A DNA stretch of 64,000 nucleotides from Cloacibacillus evryensis DSM 19522. GTDB lineage: Bacteria > Synergistota > Synergistia > Synergistales > Synergistaceae. The notes under the pieces are model-generated. The model was not told the origin of the DNA. It ran no database searches and worked only from the letters and a program-made list of their open reading frames with translations. The position numbers were made by a program, and so were the translations under genes. Every line of letters begins with the position of its first letter. Position 1 is the stretch's first letter. Below are positions 44,518-53,901 of the stretch, one piece after another. The DNA is taken from positions 130,001 through 194,000 of the forward strand of contig NZ_KK073872.1 of the NCBI RefSeq assembly GCF_000585335.1, written 5' to 3'.

Positions 44518-46797
44518 ATGGAGAAGTTTAACAGTATCGGCTTGAAACAGAGCTTTGTAGACGCTCGGGAAAAGGTGACGGGCAGCGCCAGGTATCTTGA
44601 CGATCTGGAATTTCCCGGCCTTTTGACAGGGAAAATACTGCGCTCGCCCTACCCTCACGCGAGGATATTGTCGATCGATACCTCCGCCGCCGAAGCGCTG
44701 CCTGGCGTGAAGGCGGTCATCACCGCCAAGGACTGTCCGCAGAACAAGTTTGGTATGGAGATCGCAGACGTCGACATGCTTGCGGTGGAGAAGGTGCGTT
44801 ATGTCGGCGACGAGGTCGCGGCGGTCGCGGCCGAAAACGACGAGATCGCGCGCGAGGCGCTCAAACTCATTAAGGTAGAATACGAGGAATTGCCGGTAGT
44901 CGACGACCCGGTGAAGGCGATGGAGAAAGATTCGCCGCTCGTCCATGAAGAAAAGGGGACAAACGTCGCGCGCGAGTATCATATACAACGCGGCGATATC
45001 GAGGCGGACTTCGCCTCCTGTGATTATGTTTTTGAAAAGGAATTCAGCACGCACCGTGTCTCTGGGCTTTACCTTGAGCCTTTCGGGGCGGTCGCGCAGT
45101 GGGAATCAAACGGGCGCCTTACCGTGTGGACCGGCCTTCAGTCCGCTTTTCAGGGAAGAAACGAGATCGCGAAGGCGCTTGGCATCAAGCCGACGCAGGT
45201 GACGGTGAAGTCGCCATTCATCGGAGGCGGTTTTGGCGCGAAGATCTGGATCAGGAATTTTCATCCCATCGCCGCCGTGCTCGCGAAGAAGACGGGGCGG
45301 CCGGTGAAAATACTCCTCACAAGGGACGAGGAACAGCTTACGACGCGCCCGCGTATCGCGCCGCGTATGAAGGTCAAGCTTGGCATGATGAAGGACGGCA
45401 CGATGGTCTGCAAGCAGGCGACGATCGTCGCCGACAACGGAGCCTATTCATGGGCCGCGCCGAAGGTGCTGCTGAACCTTTCGATGCGTACCGACTGCCT
45501 CTACAGATATAAGTCAAGTAAATGCGACTCCTATCTCGTCTATACAAACCTCATTCCGACCAGCGGCTTCCGCGGCTACGGCAACAGCCAGATGCACTTT
45601 GCCGTCGAGTCGTTCATCGACGAATGCTGCCGCAAGGTCGGCCTCGACCCGGTCGAGGTGCGTCTCAAGAACTGTGTCCACAAGGGCGACATGACGCTGC
45701 ACCGCTGGCATATCAAGAGCTGCGAACTTTCCGAATGTATCAGGATAGCGGCGGAGAAGATCAAGGAAAACCGCCTGCCTGCCGAGGAACAGGACGGACG
45801 CATCAAGCGCGGCATCGGAGTAGCCTGTATGACGCACGTCTCCGGCAACCGCGGCGGCGATAAATTTGACGGTTCTTCGGCAATGATACGTATCCACGAG
45901 GACGGTGAGGTATTCATCTTCTCGGGCGAGGCCGACATGGGGCAGGGCGCGAAAACGGTATTCGCGCAGATCGCCTCGGAAAGGCTTGGCGTGCCGATCG
46001 GCGACATCACGGTGATGCCGCTCGACACCGACGTCAGCCCCTTCGGTATGGGGACATATTCGAGCCGTGTCACGACGGTGGGCGGCAAGGCCGTCTTCCT
46101 CGCGAGCGAAAAAGTTCTCGACCAGGTGCTGACTCTGGCCGCGGAGATGAGCAAGCGCCAGCGGGATACGATGTATATGGAAAACGGCCTCATCAAGTGC
46201 AGCCGCGATCCGTCGGTGCTGATGACGCTCAAAGAGGTGGCGGCGAAGGCGATACGCAGCCGCGCCGGCGTGCCGCTCACGGCCTATGTCACCTACGACC
46301 CGCCGACGGAGGGCGCCGACAAGGACTTCTACGGAGACTACTCCAGCGCTTATTCGTTTGGCGCACACGGCGTTGAGGTCGAGGTCGACACCCATACCGG
46401 CAAGGTCAAGGTGCTGCGTGTCGTAGCGGTACACGACGTCGGCAAAGTGATCAACGAATTGGGGCTGCACGGACAGATAACGGGCGGTGTAGCGCAGGGC
46501 ATCGGCTGGTGCCTCTACGAAAACATGCTCTTTAAAAACGGCGTTCCTGCGACGAACGGACTGCATGGCTATACCTTCATGACGATCAAGGATATGCCTG
46601 CCGTAGAAGGGATCGCGATAGAAAGCAACGACCCTATAGGCCCCTACGGCGCTAAAGGAGTCGGCGAGCCGACGTTGATACCGACCGCTCCGGCCATTGC
46701 CAACGCGATCGAGGACGCTTGCGGTGTGCGTATGCGAGACCTGCCGATCACGCCGGAGAAGATGTACTGGGCGCTCCATTCGCCCAAAGAAGATTAG
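44518..46797 (+). CDS. Molybdenum hydroxylase, molybdopterin-binding large subunit
   Basis: The 759-residue subunit of the xanthine dehydrogenase family has an N-terminal domain (REKVTGSARYLDDL, GKILRSPYPHARI, VGDEVAAVAAE), the EPFGAVAQW motif, GGGFGAKIW, the substrate-pocket FRGYGNSQ, EADMGQGAKTVFAQI and the catalytic Glu near residue 717 in GAKGVGEPT. Partner FAD and 2Fe-2S subunits lie at 48779 and 49664. It should hydroxylate a carbon next to a ring nitrogen, using water. YqeB in the same cluster suggests a selenium-dependent Mo centre. The substrate is unknown. Confidence 0.9.
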   Translation: MEKFNSIGLKQSFVDAREKVTGSARYLDDLEFPGLLTGKILRSPYPHARILSIDTSAAEALPGVKAVITAKDCPQNKFGMEIADVDMLAVEKVRYVGDEVAAVAAENDEIAREALKLIKVEYEELPVVDDPVKAMEKDSPLVHEEKGTNVAREYHIQRGDIEADFASCDYVFEKEFSTHRVSGLYLEPFGAVAQWESNGRLTVWTGLQSAFQGRNEIAKALGIKPTQVTVKSPFIGGGFGAKIWIRNFHPIAAVLAKKTGRPVKILLTRDEEQLTTRPRIAPRMKVKLGMMKDGTMVCKQATIVADNGAYSWAAPKVLLNLSMRTDCLYRYKSSKCDSYLVYTNLIPTSGFRGYGNSQMHFAVESFIDECCRKVGLDPVEVRLKNCVHKGDMTLHRWHIKSCELSECIRIAAEKIKENRLPAEEQDGRIKRGIGVACMTHVSGNRGGDKFDGSSAMIRIHEDGEVFIFSGEADMGQGAKTVFAQIASERLGVPIGDITVMPLDTDVSPFGMGTYSSRVTTVGGKAVFLASEKVLDQVLTLAAEMSKRQRDTMYMENGLIKCSRDPSVLMTLKEVAAKAIRSRAGVPLTAYVTYDPPTEGADKDFYGDYSSAYSFGAHGVEVEVDTHTGKVKVLRVVAVHDVGKVINELGLHGQITGGVAQGIGWCLYENMLFKNGVPATNGLHGYTFMTIKDMPAVEGIAIESNDPIGPYGAKGVGEPTLIPTAPAIANAIEDACGVRMRDLPITPEKMYWALHSPKED

Positions 46798-46856
46798 ACA
46801 CAGCCCCGGAATCCCTGCAAGTGAGACCCTTAATATTTGAATTGAGGTGCAGATAA

Positions 46857-48782
46857 TTGAACAAACTATGGAAATTGTTGACAGAAGAGGGGAAAAAGCG
46901 CAAACTGAGCGGTTTTGACGCGCTGACGGTAAAATATGTCGCGGTAATCATGTCTCTATATCAGCTTGCCCAAGCAACTTTTTTGACGATCCAGCCCCAG
47001 ATGCACTACGCGATACATCTGACGTTCATCATGGTGCTCTGTGCGCTGATATACACGAGGACATTTCAGACCAACCAACGCACCAGCACAAGGGTCCCGA
47101 TCGAGGACTGGATATACGCGGCGATCCTCGCGTTGGCGGGTATATATTACTGTACTCAAATGGAGACGTATCTGACGCGTATGCCAATGGTGGACGAGCT
47201 TTCCTCGCTGGAGATCGTGATCGGTCTCCTGACCGTAATCGCCGTCATCGGCCTTACGAAGAGGTGTATGGGATTCGTGCTCCCGAGCATCGGCTGCATC
47301 TTCCTCGCATACGCGCTGTGGGGACACCTCATACCCGGCGTCCTCTATCACCGTAAACTGCTGGCGATCGACATTCTCGACCAGCTCGTCTTTACGACGA
47401 ACGGCATATACTCTTCGCCGATCGCGGCAGCCGCCACATACGTATTCATGTTCGTCATGTTCGGCTCGTTTTTTGCCGCCTCGGGAGCGGGGGACTTTTT
47501 CTACAAGTTTTCGATGGCGGTCGCCGGGCGTTATGCCGGCGGTGCGGGCAAAGTCGCGATCATCACCAGCGGGCTCTTTGGTATGATCAACGGCAGCCCG
47601 ACGGCCAACGTCGTTACGACCGGTTCCTTTACCATCCCGATGATGAAAAAGGCCGGTTATGACGGGACCTTCTCCGGCGCTGTAACGGCGGTGGCGGCCA
47701 CCGGCGGCGGTATAATGCCGCCGATTATGGGCACGGCGGCATTCCTGATGGTCGAGATGGCAGGTATCTCCTATAAGAACATCGCTATCGCAGCATTCGT
47801 GCCCGGCGTTCTATATTATCTGGCGCTGCTGCTGATCGTCCATTTCCGCGCGAAAAAATGCGGTCTCGTCGGCCTCGACGTCTCCGAGCTGCCGTCAGTA
47901 TGGGGAACGCTGAAAGAGGGATGGATATTCCTTGTCCCGCTCGTCGTGCTTGTGGTCATGCTCATGCGCGGCTACACGGCCAACCTTTCCGCCGTCGTCG
48001 GCATTGCCGCCGTGATCGCCGCCTCTTGGGTGCGCAAGGAGACGAGAATGCATCTGCCTGCGGTGATCAAAGCGCTGGAGGACGCCGCGCGTTCTGCCGT
48101 CATCGTTTCGCTCTCATGCGCCGTGGCTGGCTGCGTCATCGCGGGGCTGATGACGACGGGGCTCAGCGGAAAGCTCGCGAGCCTCATCCTCAGCCTCGGA
48201 GGCAACAGCACGCTCTCGGCGTTGATACTGACGGCGGCGATCTGCACCCTGCTCGGCATGGGCATGCCCGTTGCGGCGGCCTACTGCCTGACGGCGGCCC
48301 TCTGCATCCCTTCGCTCTACGAGCTGGGCCTGCAGCCGCTTGAGGCGCACATGTTCGTCGTCTACTTCGCGACGCTCTCCGCGATAACGCCGCCCGTTGC
48401 CGTCGCCTCCTATGCCGCGGCGGGGATATCGGAAGCAAACGCGGCGACGGTCGGATGGCAGGCCTGCCGTATCGGCCTGGTGTCGTTCATCGTCCCCTTC
48501 ATCTTCGTCTTTGAGCCGATGCTGATGGTCACTCCCGCCAACTTCTGCCTGCAAAGCGTATGGATCGTGACCTCCGCGACTTTGGGCGTGCTGATCCTCT
48601 GTGCGGGACTTGAGGGATATCTGAAGAAGGAGATACCGATGCTGCTGCGCGGCGTCCTTGTGATCGGCGGGCTGTTGCTCATCTATCCCGGCGCGATCAC
48701 CGACTACATCGGCCTTGGCGTAATGGCGCTGCTGCTCGTTCAGCAGTTTGCCGGAACCAAATTCGGGAGGGAAACAAATTGA
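46857..48782 (+). CDS. TRAP transporter permease, fused 4TM/12TM
   Basis: The 641-residue protein has about 16 or more membrane segments and combines the small DctQ-like and large DctM-like parts, typical of TAXI-TRAP systems. Marks are GMINGSPTANVVTTGSFTIPMMKKAGYDGTFSGAVTAVAATGGGIMPPIMGTAAF and LLGMGMPVAAAYCLTAA plus ITPPVAVASYAAAGISEANA. It uses the TAXI binding protein encoded at 42556. The TTG start has GAGGTG seven bases upstream. Its stop overlaps the next gene's TTG, so they are coupled. It is inserted between subunit genes of the molybdenum hydroxylase. Confidence 0.9.
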   Translation: MNKLWKLLTEEGKKRKLSGFDALTVKYVAVIMSLYQLAQATFLTIQPQMHYAIHLTFIMVLCALIYTRTFQTNQRTSTRVPIEDWIYAAILALAGIYYCTQMETYLTRMPMVDELSSLEIVIGLLTVIAVIGLTKRCMGFVLPSIGCIFLAYALWGHLIPGVLYHRKLLAIDILDQLVFTTNGIYSSPIAAAATYVFMFVMFGSFFAASGAGDFFYKFSMAVAGRYAGGAGKVAIITSGLFGMINGSPTANVVTTGSFTIPMMKKAGYDGTFSGAVTAVAATGGGIMPPIMGTAAFLMVEMAGISYKNIAIAAFVPGVLYYLALLLIVHFRAKKCGLVGLDVSELPSVWGTLKEGWIFLVPLVVLVVMLMRGYTANLSAVVGIAAVIAASWVRKETRMHLPAVIKALEDAARSAVIVSLSCAVAGCVIAGLMTTGLSGKLASLILSLGGNSTLSALILTAAICTLLGMGMPVAAAYCLTAALCIPSLYELGLQPLEAHMFVVYFATLSAITPPVAVASYAAAGISEANAATVGWQACRIGLVSFIVPFIFVFEPMLMVTPANFCLQSVWIVTSATLGVLILCAGLEGYLKKEIPMLLRGVLVIGGLLLIYPGAITDYIGLGVMALLLVQQFAGTKFGRETN

Positions 48783-49651
48783 AAAAAGTGGAAAAACACT
48801 TATTTCCGAAAGATATAAAAGAGGCGCTCGCGTTCCTCGAAGAGTATAAAGGAGAAGCCCGCCTCGTTTCGGGCGCGACCGACCTTATGCTCTGGATACG
48901 CGATGGCAAAGTTTCTCCCTCTGTCCTCGTCGACGTCTCCGATATTCCCGAGATGAAATTCGTCTCCGTGATGAACGGTAAAATGACGATCGGCGCGGCA
49001 ATGACTCACGCTGAGATCGCAGCTAACGAGTCAGTGAAACAGATATTCCCCGCGCTTTCCGACGGCTGCCGCAGCGTCGGCTCACCGCAGATCCGCAACA
49101 TCGCGACGCTCGCGGGAAACATTGTCAGCGCGCAGCCGGCGGCGGATTCTGTGGTGCCGATGACGGCGCTCGGCGCGATCTGCGAGATCGCGAACTGTGA
49201 GGGCGCGCGCATGAAGCCGCTTTGTGAACTGTCAAAGAGGGTCGGCGAGAGCTATGTCGATCCGACGAAAGAGATTCTTACGAAGATAGAGATCGCCATC
49301 CCCGCCGGCAAATATGGCACGGCCTTCAAGCGCATCGCGCCTCGCGAGGCGATGGCGCTGCCGGTGGTCAATGTCGCGGTGATGCTTGAGGCCGCGGAAG
49401 ACGGGGCCATAAGCGCGGCGCGCGTCGTCGCCTCGCCCGTTGCCGTAGTCCCCTTCCGCGCGCAAAGGGCCGAGGCGCACATGGTAGGAAAGAAACCGTC
49501 GGCAGAGCTTTTCGCAGAGGCCGCCGCGATCGCCGAAGAGGAGGCCTCGCCGCGCGACTCGCTCGTGCGCGGTTCCGGGGCCTACCGCAAAGCTCTCGTG
49601 AAGGACCTCGTCGAGCAGGCGCTGACAGAAGCCGCAGCGGCTCTCGCATAA
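48779..49651 (+). CDS. Molybdenum hydroxylase FAD-binding subunit
   Basis: The 290-residue protein matches the CoxM/XdhB-type medium subunit: ARLVSGATDLMLWIRDG (FAD site), TIGAAMTHAEIAAN, SVGSPQIRNIATLAGNIVSAQPAADSVVPM and YGTAFKRIAPREAMALPVVNVAVML. It passes electrons between 2Fe-2S clusters and an external acceptor. The TTG start has GGGAGG eight bases upstream and overlaps the permease stop by four bases. Confidence 0.9.
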   Translation: MKKVEKHLFPKDIKEALAFLEEYKGEARLVSGATDLMLWIRDGKVSPSVLVDVSDIPEMKFVSVMNGKMTIGAAMTHAEIAANESVKQIFPALSDGCRSVGSPQIRNIATLAGNIVSAQPAADSVVPMTALGAICEIANCEGARMKPLCELSKRVGESYVDPTKEILTKIEIAIPAGKYGTAFKRIAPREAMALPVVNVAVMLEAAEDGAISAARVVASPVAVVPFRAQRAEAHMVGKKPSAELFAEAAAIAEEEASPRDSLVRGSGAYRKALVKDLVEQALTEAAAALA

Positions 49652-49663
49652 GGAGTGGATCTG

Positions 49664-50152
49664 ATGCAGGAATTAAAATGTGTCGTCAATGGTAAAGATA
49701 TCGCGATAATGATCGACCCCAGCCACTCTCTGGCCGACGTGATCAGGTATGACCTCGGCCTTACGGGGACGAAAAAGGGCTGCGAGGAGGGCGAATGCGG
49801 CGCCTGCACGGTGCTGGTGGACGGGCTGCCCGTCGATTCGTGCATCGTGCCCGCGATGAAGGCGCAGGGCAGGAGCATCCTCACGATAGAGGGGCTTGAG
49901 CAGAACGGCGAACTCGACCCGATACAGGAAGCATTCGTTGAAGCGGGAGCCATCCAGTGCGGCTTCTGCACCCCGGGCGTCGTGCTCTCCGCCAAGGCGC
50001 TGCTGATGCGTGAGGAGAACCCGACGAAGGAAGAAGTGCGCGACGAACTATCGGGCCACTTCTGCCGCTGCACCGGCTATTTGCAGTTCTACGACGCCGT
50101 GAGGATCGCTTCGGAGAAGATCGCGGCGCGCAAGGCCGCCACGAAAAAATAG
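49664..50152 (+). CDS. Molybdenum hydroxylase 2Fe-2S subunit
   Basis: The 162-residue small subunit has the plant-ferredoxin-like cluster GCEEGECGACTVLVDGLPVDSC and the second cluster CGFCTPG...CRCTGYLQF, as in CoxS/XdhC-type subunits. AAGGAG lies eight bases before the ATG at 49664. It completes the three-subunit enzyme with the large and FAD subunits. Confidence 0.92.
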   Translation: MQELKCVVNGKDIAIMIDPSHSLADVIRYDLGLTGTKKGCEEGECGACTVLVDGLPVDSCIVPAMKAQGRSILTIEGLEQNGELDPIQEAFVEAGAIQCGFCTPGVVLSAKALLMREENPTKEEVRDELSGHFCRCTGYLQFYDAVRIASEKIAARKAATKK

Positions 50153-50176
50153 ATCGTAAATATTATCAGGAATCGA

Positions 50177-50222
50177 GGTCTGCGGCGGAAAAGAAAAACG
50201 ACTATCTGCCGCGGCCTTTTTA
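50177..50222 (+). terminator. Possible attenuator before the flavin oxidoreductase
   Basis: GCGGC and GCCGC with flanking GG/CC pair around a 20-base loop and are followed by TTTTTAT. The stem is short, so it may only partly reduce downstream transcription. Confidence 0.4.
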
Positions 50223-50251
50223 TAAACGCTTTCTGAAAGGAGTATTTTCAC

Positions 50252-52726
50252 ATGCAGCGAATCGGCCTTTTTACACCTATCAAAATAAATTCGATGGAAC
50301 TGAGCAACAGGGTCATCATGTCGCCGATGTTTACCAACTCGGCGGCTCCCGGAGGGTTTGTCTCGAAGAATACCATCAAGCATTATGTGGACCGCGCCCG
50401 TTCCGGCGTCGGCCTGATCATGACCGAGCATACGAGCGTCAGCTCGCACTTCATCCACGCGGGGCTGCGTCTGCAGATCAGCCGCGACGAGCATATCGAC
50501 GGTTTTAAAAAACTTATCGCCGCCGTGCATGACGAAGGCTGCAAGATCGGCCTGCAGATCGCGCATTCGATTTACGGCGTAGGCAGGAAACCGCACGAAC
50601 TGACCAACGAAGAGTGCTACGGCATCATCGACGACTTCGCCGCCGGCGCGCGCCGCGCCTACGAGGCGGGCTTCGACGCCATAGAGCTTCATTACGCGCA
50701 TACCTACACGATGGCGGATTTCATCTCGCGCCGCACCAACCTGCGCACCGACGAATTCGGCGGTGACATATACGGCAGGATGTTCATGCATCTTGAGATA
50801 CTAAAGAAGGTGCGCGCCATCGTCGGCCCGGATTACCCGCTCTTCGCGCGCATCAGCGCCGAAGAATTTGTCCTCGGAGGCAACACGATAGTACAGAGCC
50901 GCATCTTCGCGCAGGAGCTTGTCAAGCACGGCATCGACTGTATGGACGTCTCCGCCGGCGTGCGCTTCGACGACGCGCCCGTCAAGGGATACTCGGACCA
51001 GCGAGGCAAACCGACGATCGAATACCCAGACGGCCCCAACGTCTACCTCGCGGAAGAGATCAAAAAATGTGTCGACGTGCCCGTGGTCACCGTGGGCAAA
51101 CTCGGCAACCCCGAGTTTGCCGACAACGTCATCGCCGAGGGGCGCGCCGACATGGTGGCGCTGGCCCGTCCGCTGATCGCCGACCCGATGTGGGTGCGCA
51201 AGGCAAAGGACCATCGCTTCGACCGCATCACGGAATGCCTCTACTGTACGGAATGCCTCTACGAACGCCACGACCCTTCGGCCTATATCCACTGCATGAG
51301 ATATACCTGCCAGAACGCCTGCCCGGCCAATGTCGAAGTCCCTGTCTATCTCGACTTCGCGCGGCGCGGCATGTACAAAGAGGCCTATCAGGTGATCCAG
51401 AACGAAAACCCGCTCGTCCTCACCTGCGGCCGCGTCTGCAACCACCTCTGCGAAAATATGTGCAACCGCGTCAAGATCGACGAACCGATCGCCATCCGCG
51501 GCATCAAGCGCTTCATCACCGACTGGCTGCTCGAGCACGACGGTAAGTTCCCGCTGCCGCCGATGGAACCGGAAAACGGCAAACGCGTCGCCGTCGTCGG
51601 TTCCGGCCCTTCGGGACTTTCCTGCGCCTTCTATCTGCGGAAAAAAGGCTACGAAGTGACCGTCTTTGAAGCGCTTGACGTGGTCGGCGGCATGCTGGCG
51701 GTCGGCCTTCCCGAATATCGGCTGCCGGCTGATAAATTTGCCAAAGAGCTTGAACTGTTCAGGGAAATGGGCATCGAATTTGTGACGGGAACTAAAATCG
51801 GAGAGGACATTTCGATCAAAGAACTGCGGAAACAGGGCTACATGGCCGTCTACATCGCCGTCGGCGACCACAACGACCGCAAACTTGGCGTCGAGGGCGA
51901 GGATTCCGAGGGCGTGACCTCCGGCGTCTCATTCCTGCGCTCGGTAAAGACCGGCGGCGGCTGTGACCTGCGCGGCAAAGAGGTCATCGTCATAGGCGGA
52001 GGAAACGTCTCCATGGACTGCGCGCGGACGGCGATACGCCTCGGCGCGGCGAAAGTATCACTCTTCTGCCTTGAAAAAGAGGATGAAATGCCGGCTCACC
52101 CAGACGAAGTCAGAGAGGGTAAAGATGAGGGGCTTTACGTATTCAACGGCTGGGGCCCGATGGCGATCTCCGCGAAAGAGGGACGCGCCGACGGGGTGAC
52201 ATTTAAAAAATGCACCGCCGTCTTTGACGCGTCGGGGCGTTTCAACCCCTCTTATGACGAAAGCGCGCAGATGAAAGTTCACGCCGATTTCGTGATCTGT
52301 GCTATCGGCCAGGCCCTGAGCCGCGAAGTGGCGGCGGGCGACGAAGAGCTTGTAGACATCCGCGGCAACGTGATCAAAGCGGCATACCGCGGGACCACCG
52401 CCACGCCGTGGATATTCGCCGGCGGCGACTGCGCCACCGGCCCCGATTCCGTCGTAGGCGGCGTAAACCGCGGCAAAGAGGCGGCCTCTTCCATCGACCG
52501 CTACCTCGGAGGCGACGGACAGGTGATCGCGCACAAATATATTAAGAGAGAAATGAGCAAGCCGATAGACGAAAACCCGACGCCGCGCGAAAAGATGCCG
52601 GCGCTCTCACCAGAAGAGCGTAAGAGCTGCTTCTGCGAAGTCGAAAAAGGATTCTGCGAAGGACAGATCGCCAAAGAGGCCGGCAGATGCCTGCGCTGCG
52701 ACGTCCTCAAGGTGAGTCGCCTTTAA
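50252..52726 (+). CDS. Old Yellow Enzyme/GltD-like fusion oxidoreductase
   Basis: The 824-residue protein has an N-terminal FMN TIM barrel (about 1-340; Old Yellow Enzyme type, with HYAHTYTMADFISRRTNLRTDEFGGD) and Cys for a 4Fe-4S cluster near 330 (CLYCTECLYERH). A GltD-like Cys-rich domain follows (CQNACPANVEVPVYLDF, CGRVCNHLCENMCNR), then FAD and NAD(P) sites (VAVVGSGPSGLSCAFYL, VIVIGGGNVSMDCARTA, WIFAGGDCATGPDSVVGG), and a C-terminal Cys group (AGRCLRCDV). It probably reduces an activated C=C bond using NAD(P)H or ferredoxin. The target in this island is unknown. Confidence 0.85.
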   Translation: MQRIGLFTPIKINSMELSNRVIMSPMFTNSAAPGGFVSKNTIKHYVDRARSGVGLIMTEHTSVSSHFIHAGLRLQISRDEHIDGFKKLIAAVHDEGCKIGLQIAHSIYGVGRKPHELTNEECYGIIDDFAAGARRAYEAGFDAIELHYAHTYTMADFISRRTNLRTDEFGGDIYGRMFMHLEILKKVRAIVGPDYPLFARISAEEFVLGGNTIVQSRIFAQELVKHGIDCMDVSAGVRFDDAPVKGYSDQRGKPTIEYPDGPNVYLAEEIKKCVDVPVVTVGKLGNPEFADNVIAEGRADMVALARPLIADPMWVRKAKDHRFDRITECLYCTECLYERHDPSAYIHCMRYTCQNACPANVEVPVYLDFARRGMYKEAYQVIQNENPLVLTCGRVCNHLCENMCNRVKIDEPIAIRGIKRFITDWLLEHDGKFPLPPMEPENGKRVAVVGSGPSGLSCAFYLRKKGYEVTVFEALDVVGGMLAVGLPEYRLPADKFAKELELFREMGIEFVTGTKIGEDISIKELRKQGYMAVYIAVGDHNDRKLGVEGEDSEGVTSGVSFLRSVKTGGGCDLRGKEVIVIGGGNVSMDCARTAIRLGAAKVSLFCLEKEDEMPAHPDEVREGKDEGLYVFNGWGPMAISAKEGRADGVTFKKCTAVFDASGRFNPSYDESAQMKVHADFVICAIGQALSREVAAGDEELVDIRGNVIKAAYRGTTATPWIFAGGDCATGPDSVVGGVNRGKEAASSIDRYLGGDGQVIAHKYIKREMSKPIDENPTPREKMPALSPEERKSCFCEVEKGFCEGQIAKEAGRCLRCDVLKVSRL

Positions 52727-52750
52727 AGGCGTGAATGGAGATCCTTTGTC

Positions 52751-53548
52751 ATGAGAAATGGTAAAACGGCTGTCGTCAGGGGCGGCGGCGACCTTGCGAC
52801 GGGAATAATATACCGGCTGTGGAGAGTCGGATACTCCGTGCTGGCGCTGGAGACGGCGCTGCCGCTGGTCGTACGCCGAACCGTCTCCGTGGCCTCCGCC
52901 GTATTTGACGGCAGGGCAAAGGTCGAAGACATGTCCGCCGTGCTCATCGGCTCCATGAAAGAATACGACCCCGCGTCCGACGTCATACAGGTGCTCGTCG
53001 ACCCCGAGGGCCGGTCGATAAGGGAAGTCAAGCCGGACATCCTCGTCGACGCCGTCATGGCAAAGAAAAATATCGGCACAACCAAGGATATGGCGCCCAC
53101 CGTCATCGCCGTCGGCCCCGGCTTCAGCGCGCCGGGCGACGTCGATGCCGTGATAGAAACGAAGCGCGGACACACTCTCGGACGCGTCATCAGGGATGGC
53201 AGCGCCATCCCCAACACCGGCGTGCCGGGAATAATAAAGGGCTACGGCACGGAACGGCTGCTGCGCGCGCCGGCAGACGGCTATTTGCTGCCGGTACGGA
53301 AAATCGGCGACGAAGTCTCCGTCGGCGAAGTCGTCGGCTACGTGGGCGGCGTCGAGGTCTGCGCGCGCGTTGACGGTGTGCTGCGCGGCCTCATCCACCC
53401 GCGCGTGCGCGTCACGAATGGGCTCAAAATAGGTGACGTCGACCCGCGCGGCGACCCGTCGCACTGCTGGAGCATAACGGACAAAGCGCTCGCGATTGCG
53501 GGCGGGGTCCTTGAAGTGATAATGAGCCGGGACAGCAACGGCAAATAA
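52751..53548 (+). CDS. yqeB: YqeB-type selenium-dependent Mo hydroxylase maturation protein
   Basis: The 265-residue protein begins with VVRGGGDLATGIIYRLWRVGY, a Rossmann-like nucleotide motif, and has KPDILVDAVMAKKN and VGPGFSAPGDVDAVIETKRGHTLGRVI. This is the YqeB/EF2563 family, encoded with selenium-dependent molybdenum hydroxylases. It is thought to help form the selenium-containing cofactor. No yqeC or selD is nearby. Its presence supports a labile-selenium enzyme like purine hydroxylase or nicotinate dehydrogenase. Confidence 0.85.
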   Translation: MRNGKTAVVRGGGDLATGIIYRLWRVGYSVLALETALPLVVRRTVSVASAVFDGRAKVEDMSAVLIGSMKEYDPASDVIQVLVDPEGRSIREVKPDILVDAVMAKKNIGTTKDMAPTVIAVGPGFSAPGDVDAVIETKRGHTLGRVIRDGSAIPNTGVPGIIKGYGTERLLRAPADGYLLPVRKIGDEVSVGEVVGYVGGVEVCARVDGVLRGLIHPRVRVTNGLKIGDVDPRGDPSHCWSITDKALAIAGGVLEVIMSRDSNGK

Positions 53549-53621
53549 CCGCGCGGCCTGCCTACCGTTGAAAAATCGACAGGCGGGCCGTGTTTCGGAT
53601 AAGAACAGGGGGAACGAAAAG

Positions 53622-53900
53622 ATGAAGACATCCCAGGCCGGCACGCTCGAGTCAATGGACTGCCTCGTGACGCTCACCGAGGCGGAGTCGGGAGCCGGGA
53701 TCAAGATAACAATAACGGGAGCGAGCGCGGCCCGCTTCAAAAGCGCGATGGAAAAGAAAATAACCGAGACCCTGGAAGAACTCGGCGTAAAAGACATCGA
53801 AGCCGCCGTGCAGGACAACGGAGCGCTCGACATCGTCCTCGGCGCGCGGGTCGAAGCCGCTTACAAAAGACTGCTGAAACAGAAGGGGGAAGACAAATAA
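53622..53900 (+). CDS. citD: Citrate/citramalate lyase acyl carrier subunit
   Basis: The 92-residue protein matches the gamma subunit CitD: QAGTLESMDCLVTL holds the Ser that carries the phosphoribosyl-dephospho-CoA group, although the usual second Ser is Met here. KSAMEKKITETLEELGVKDIEAAVQDNGALDIVLGARVEAAYKRL follows. AGGGGGAAC precedes the ATG. It is the acyl carrier of a three-subunit lyase with the next two genes. No citC, citX or citG gene, needed for prosthetic group addition, is in the window. Confidence 0.9.
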   Translation: MKTSQAGTLESMDCLVTLTEAESGAGIKITITGASAARFKSAMEKKITETLEELGVKDIEAAVQDNGALDIVLGARVEAAYKRLLKQKGEDK

Positions 53901-53901
53901 G

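Noticed and set aside
45514-46779. 421-codon minus-strand frame opposite the Mo hydroxylase large subunit
   Set aside because: Antisense shadow of a gene with intact family motifs.
44518-46797. Calling the Mo hydroxylase a xanthine or nicotinate dehydrogenase
   Set aside because: Family level is clear, but pocket residues cannot be assigned to a substrate by eye.
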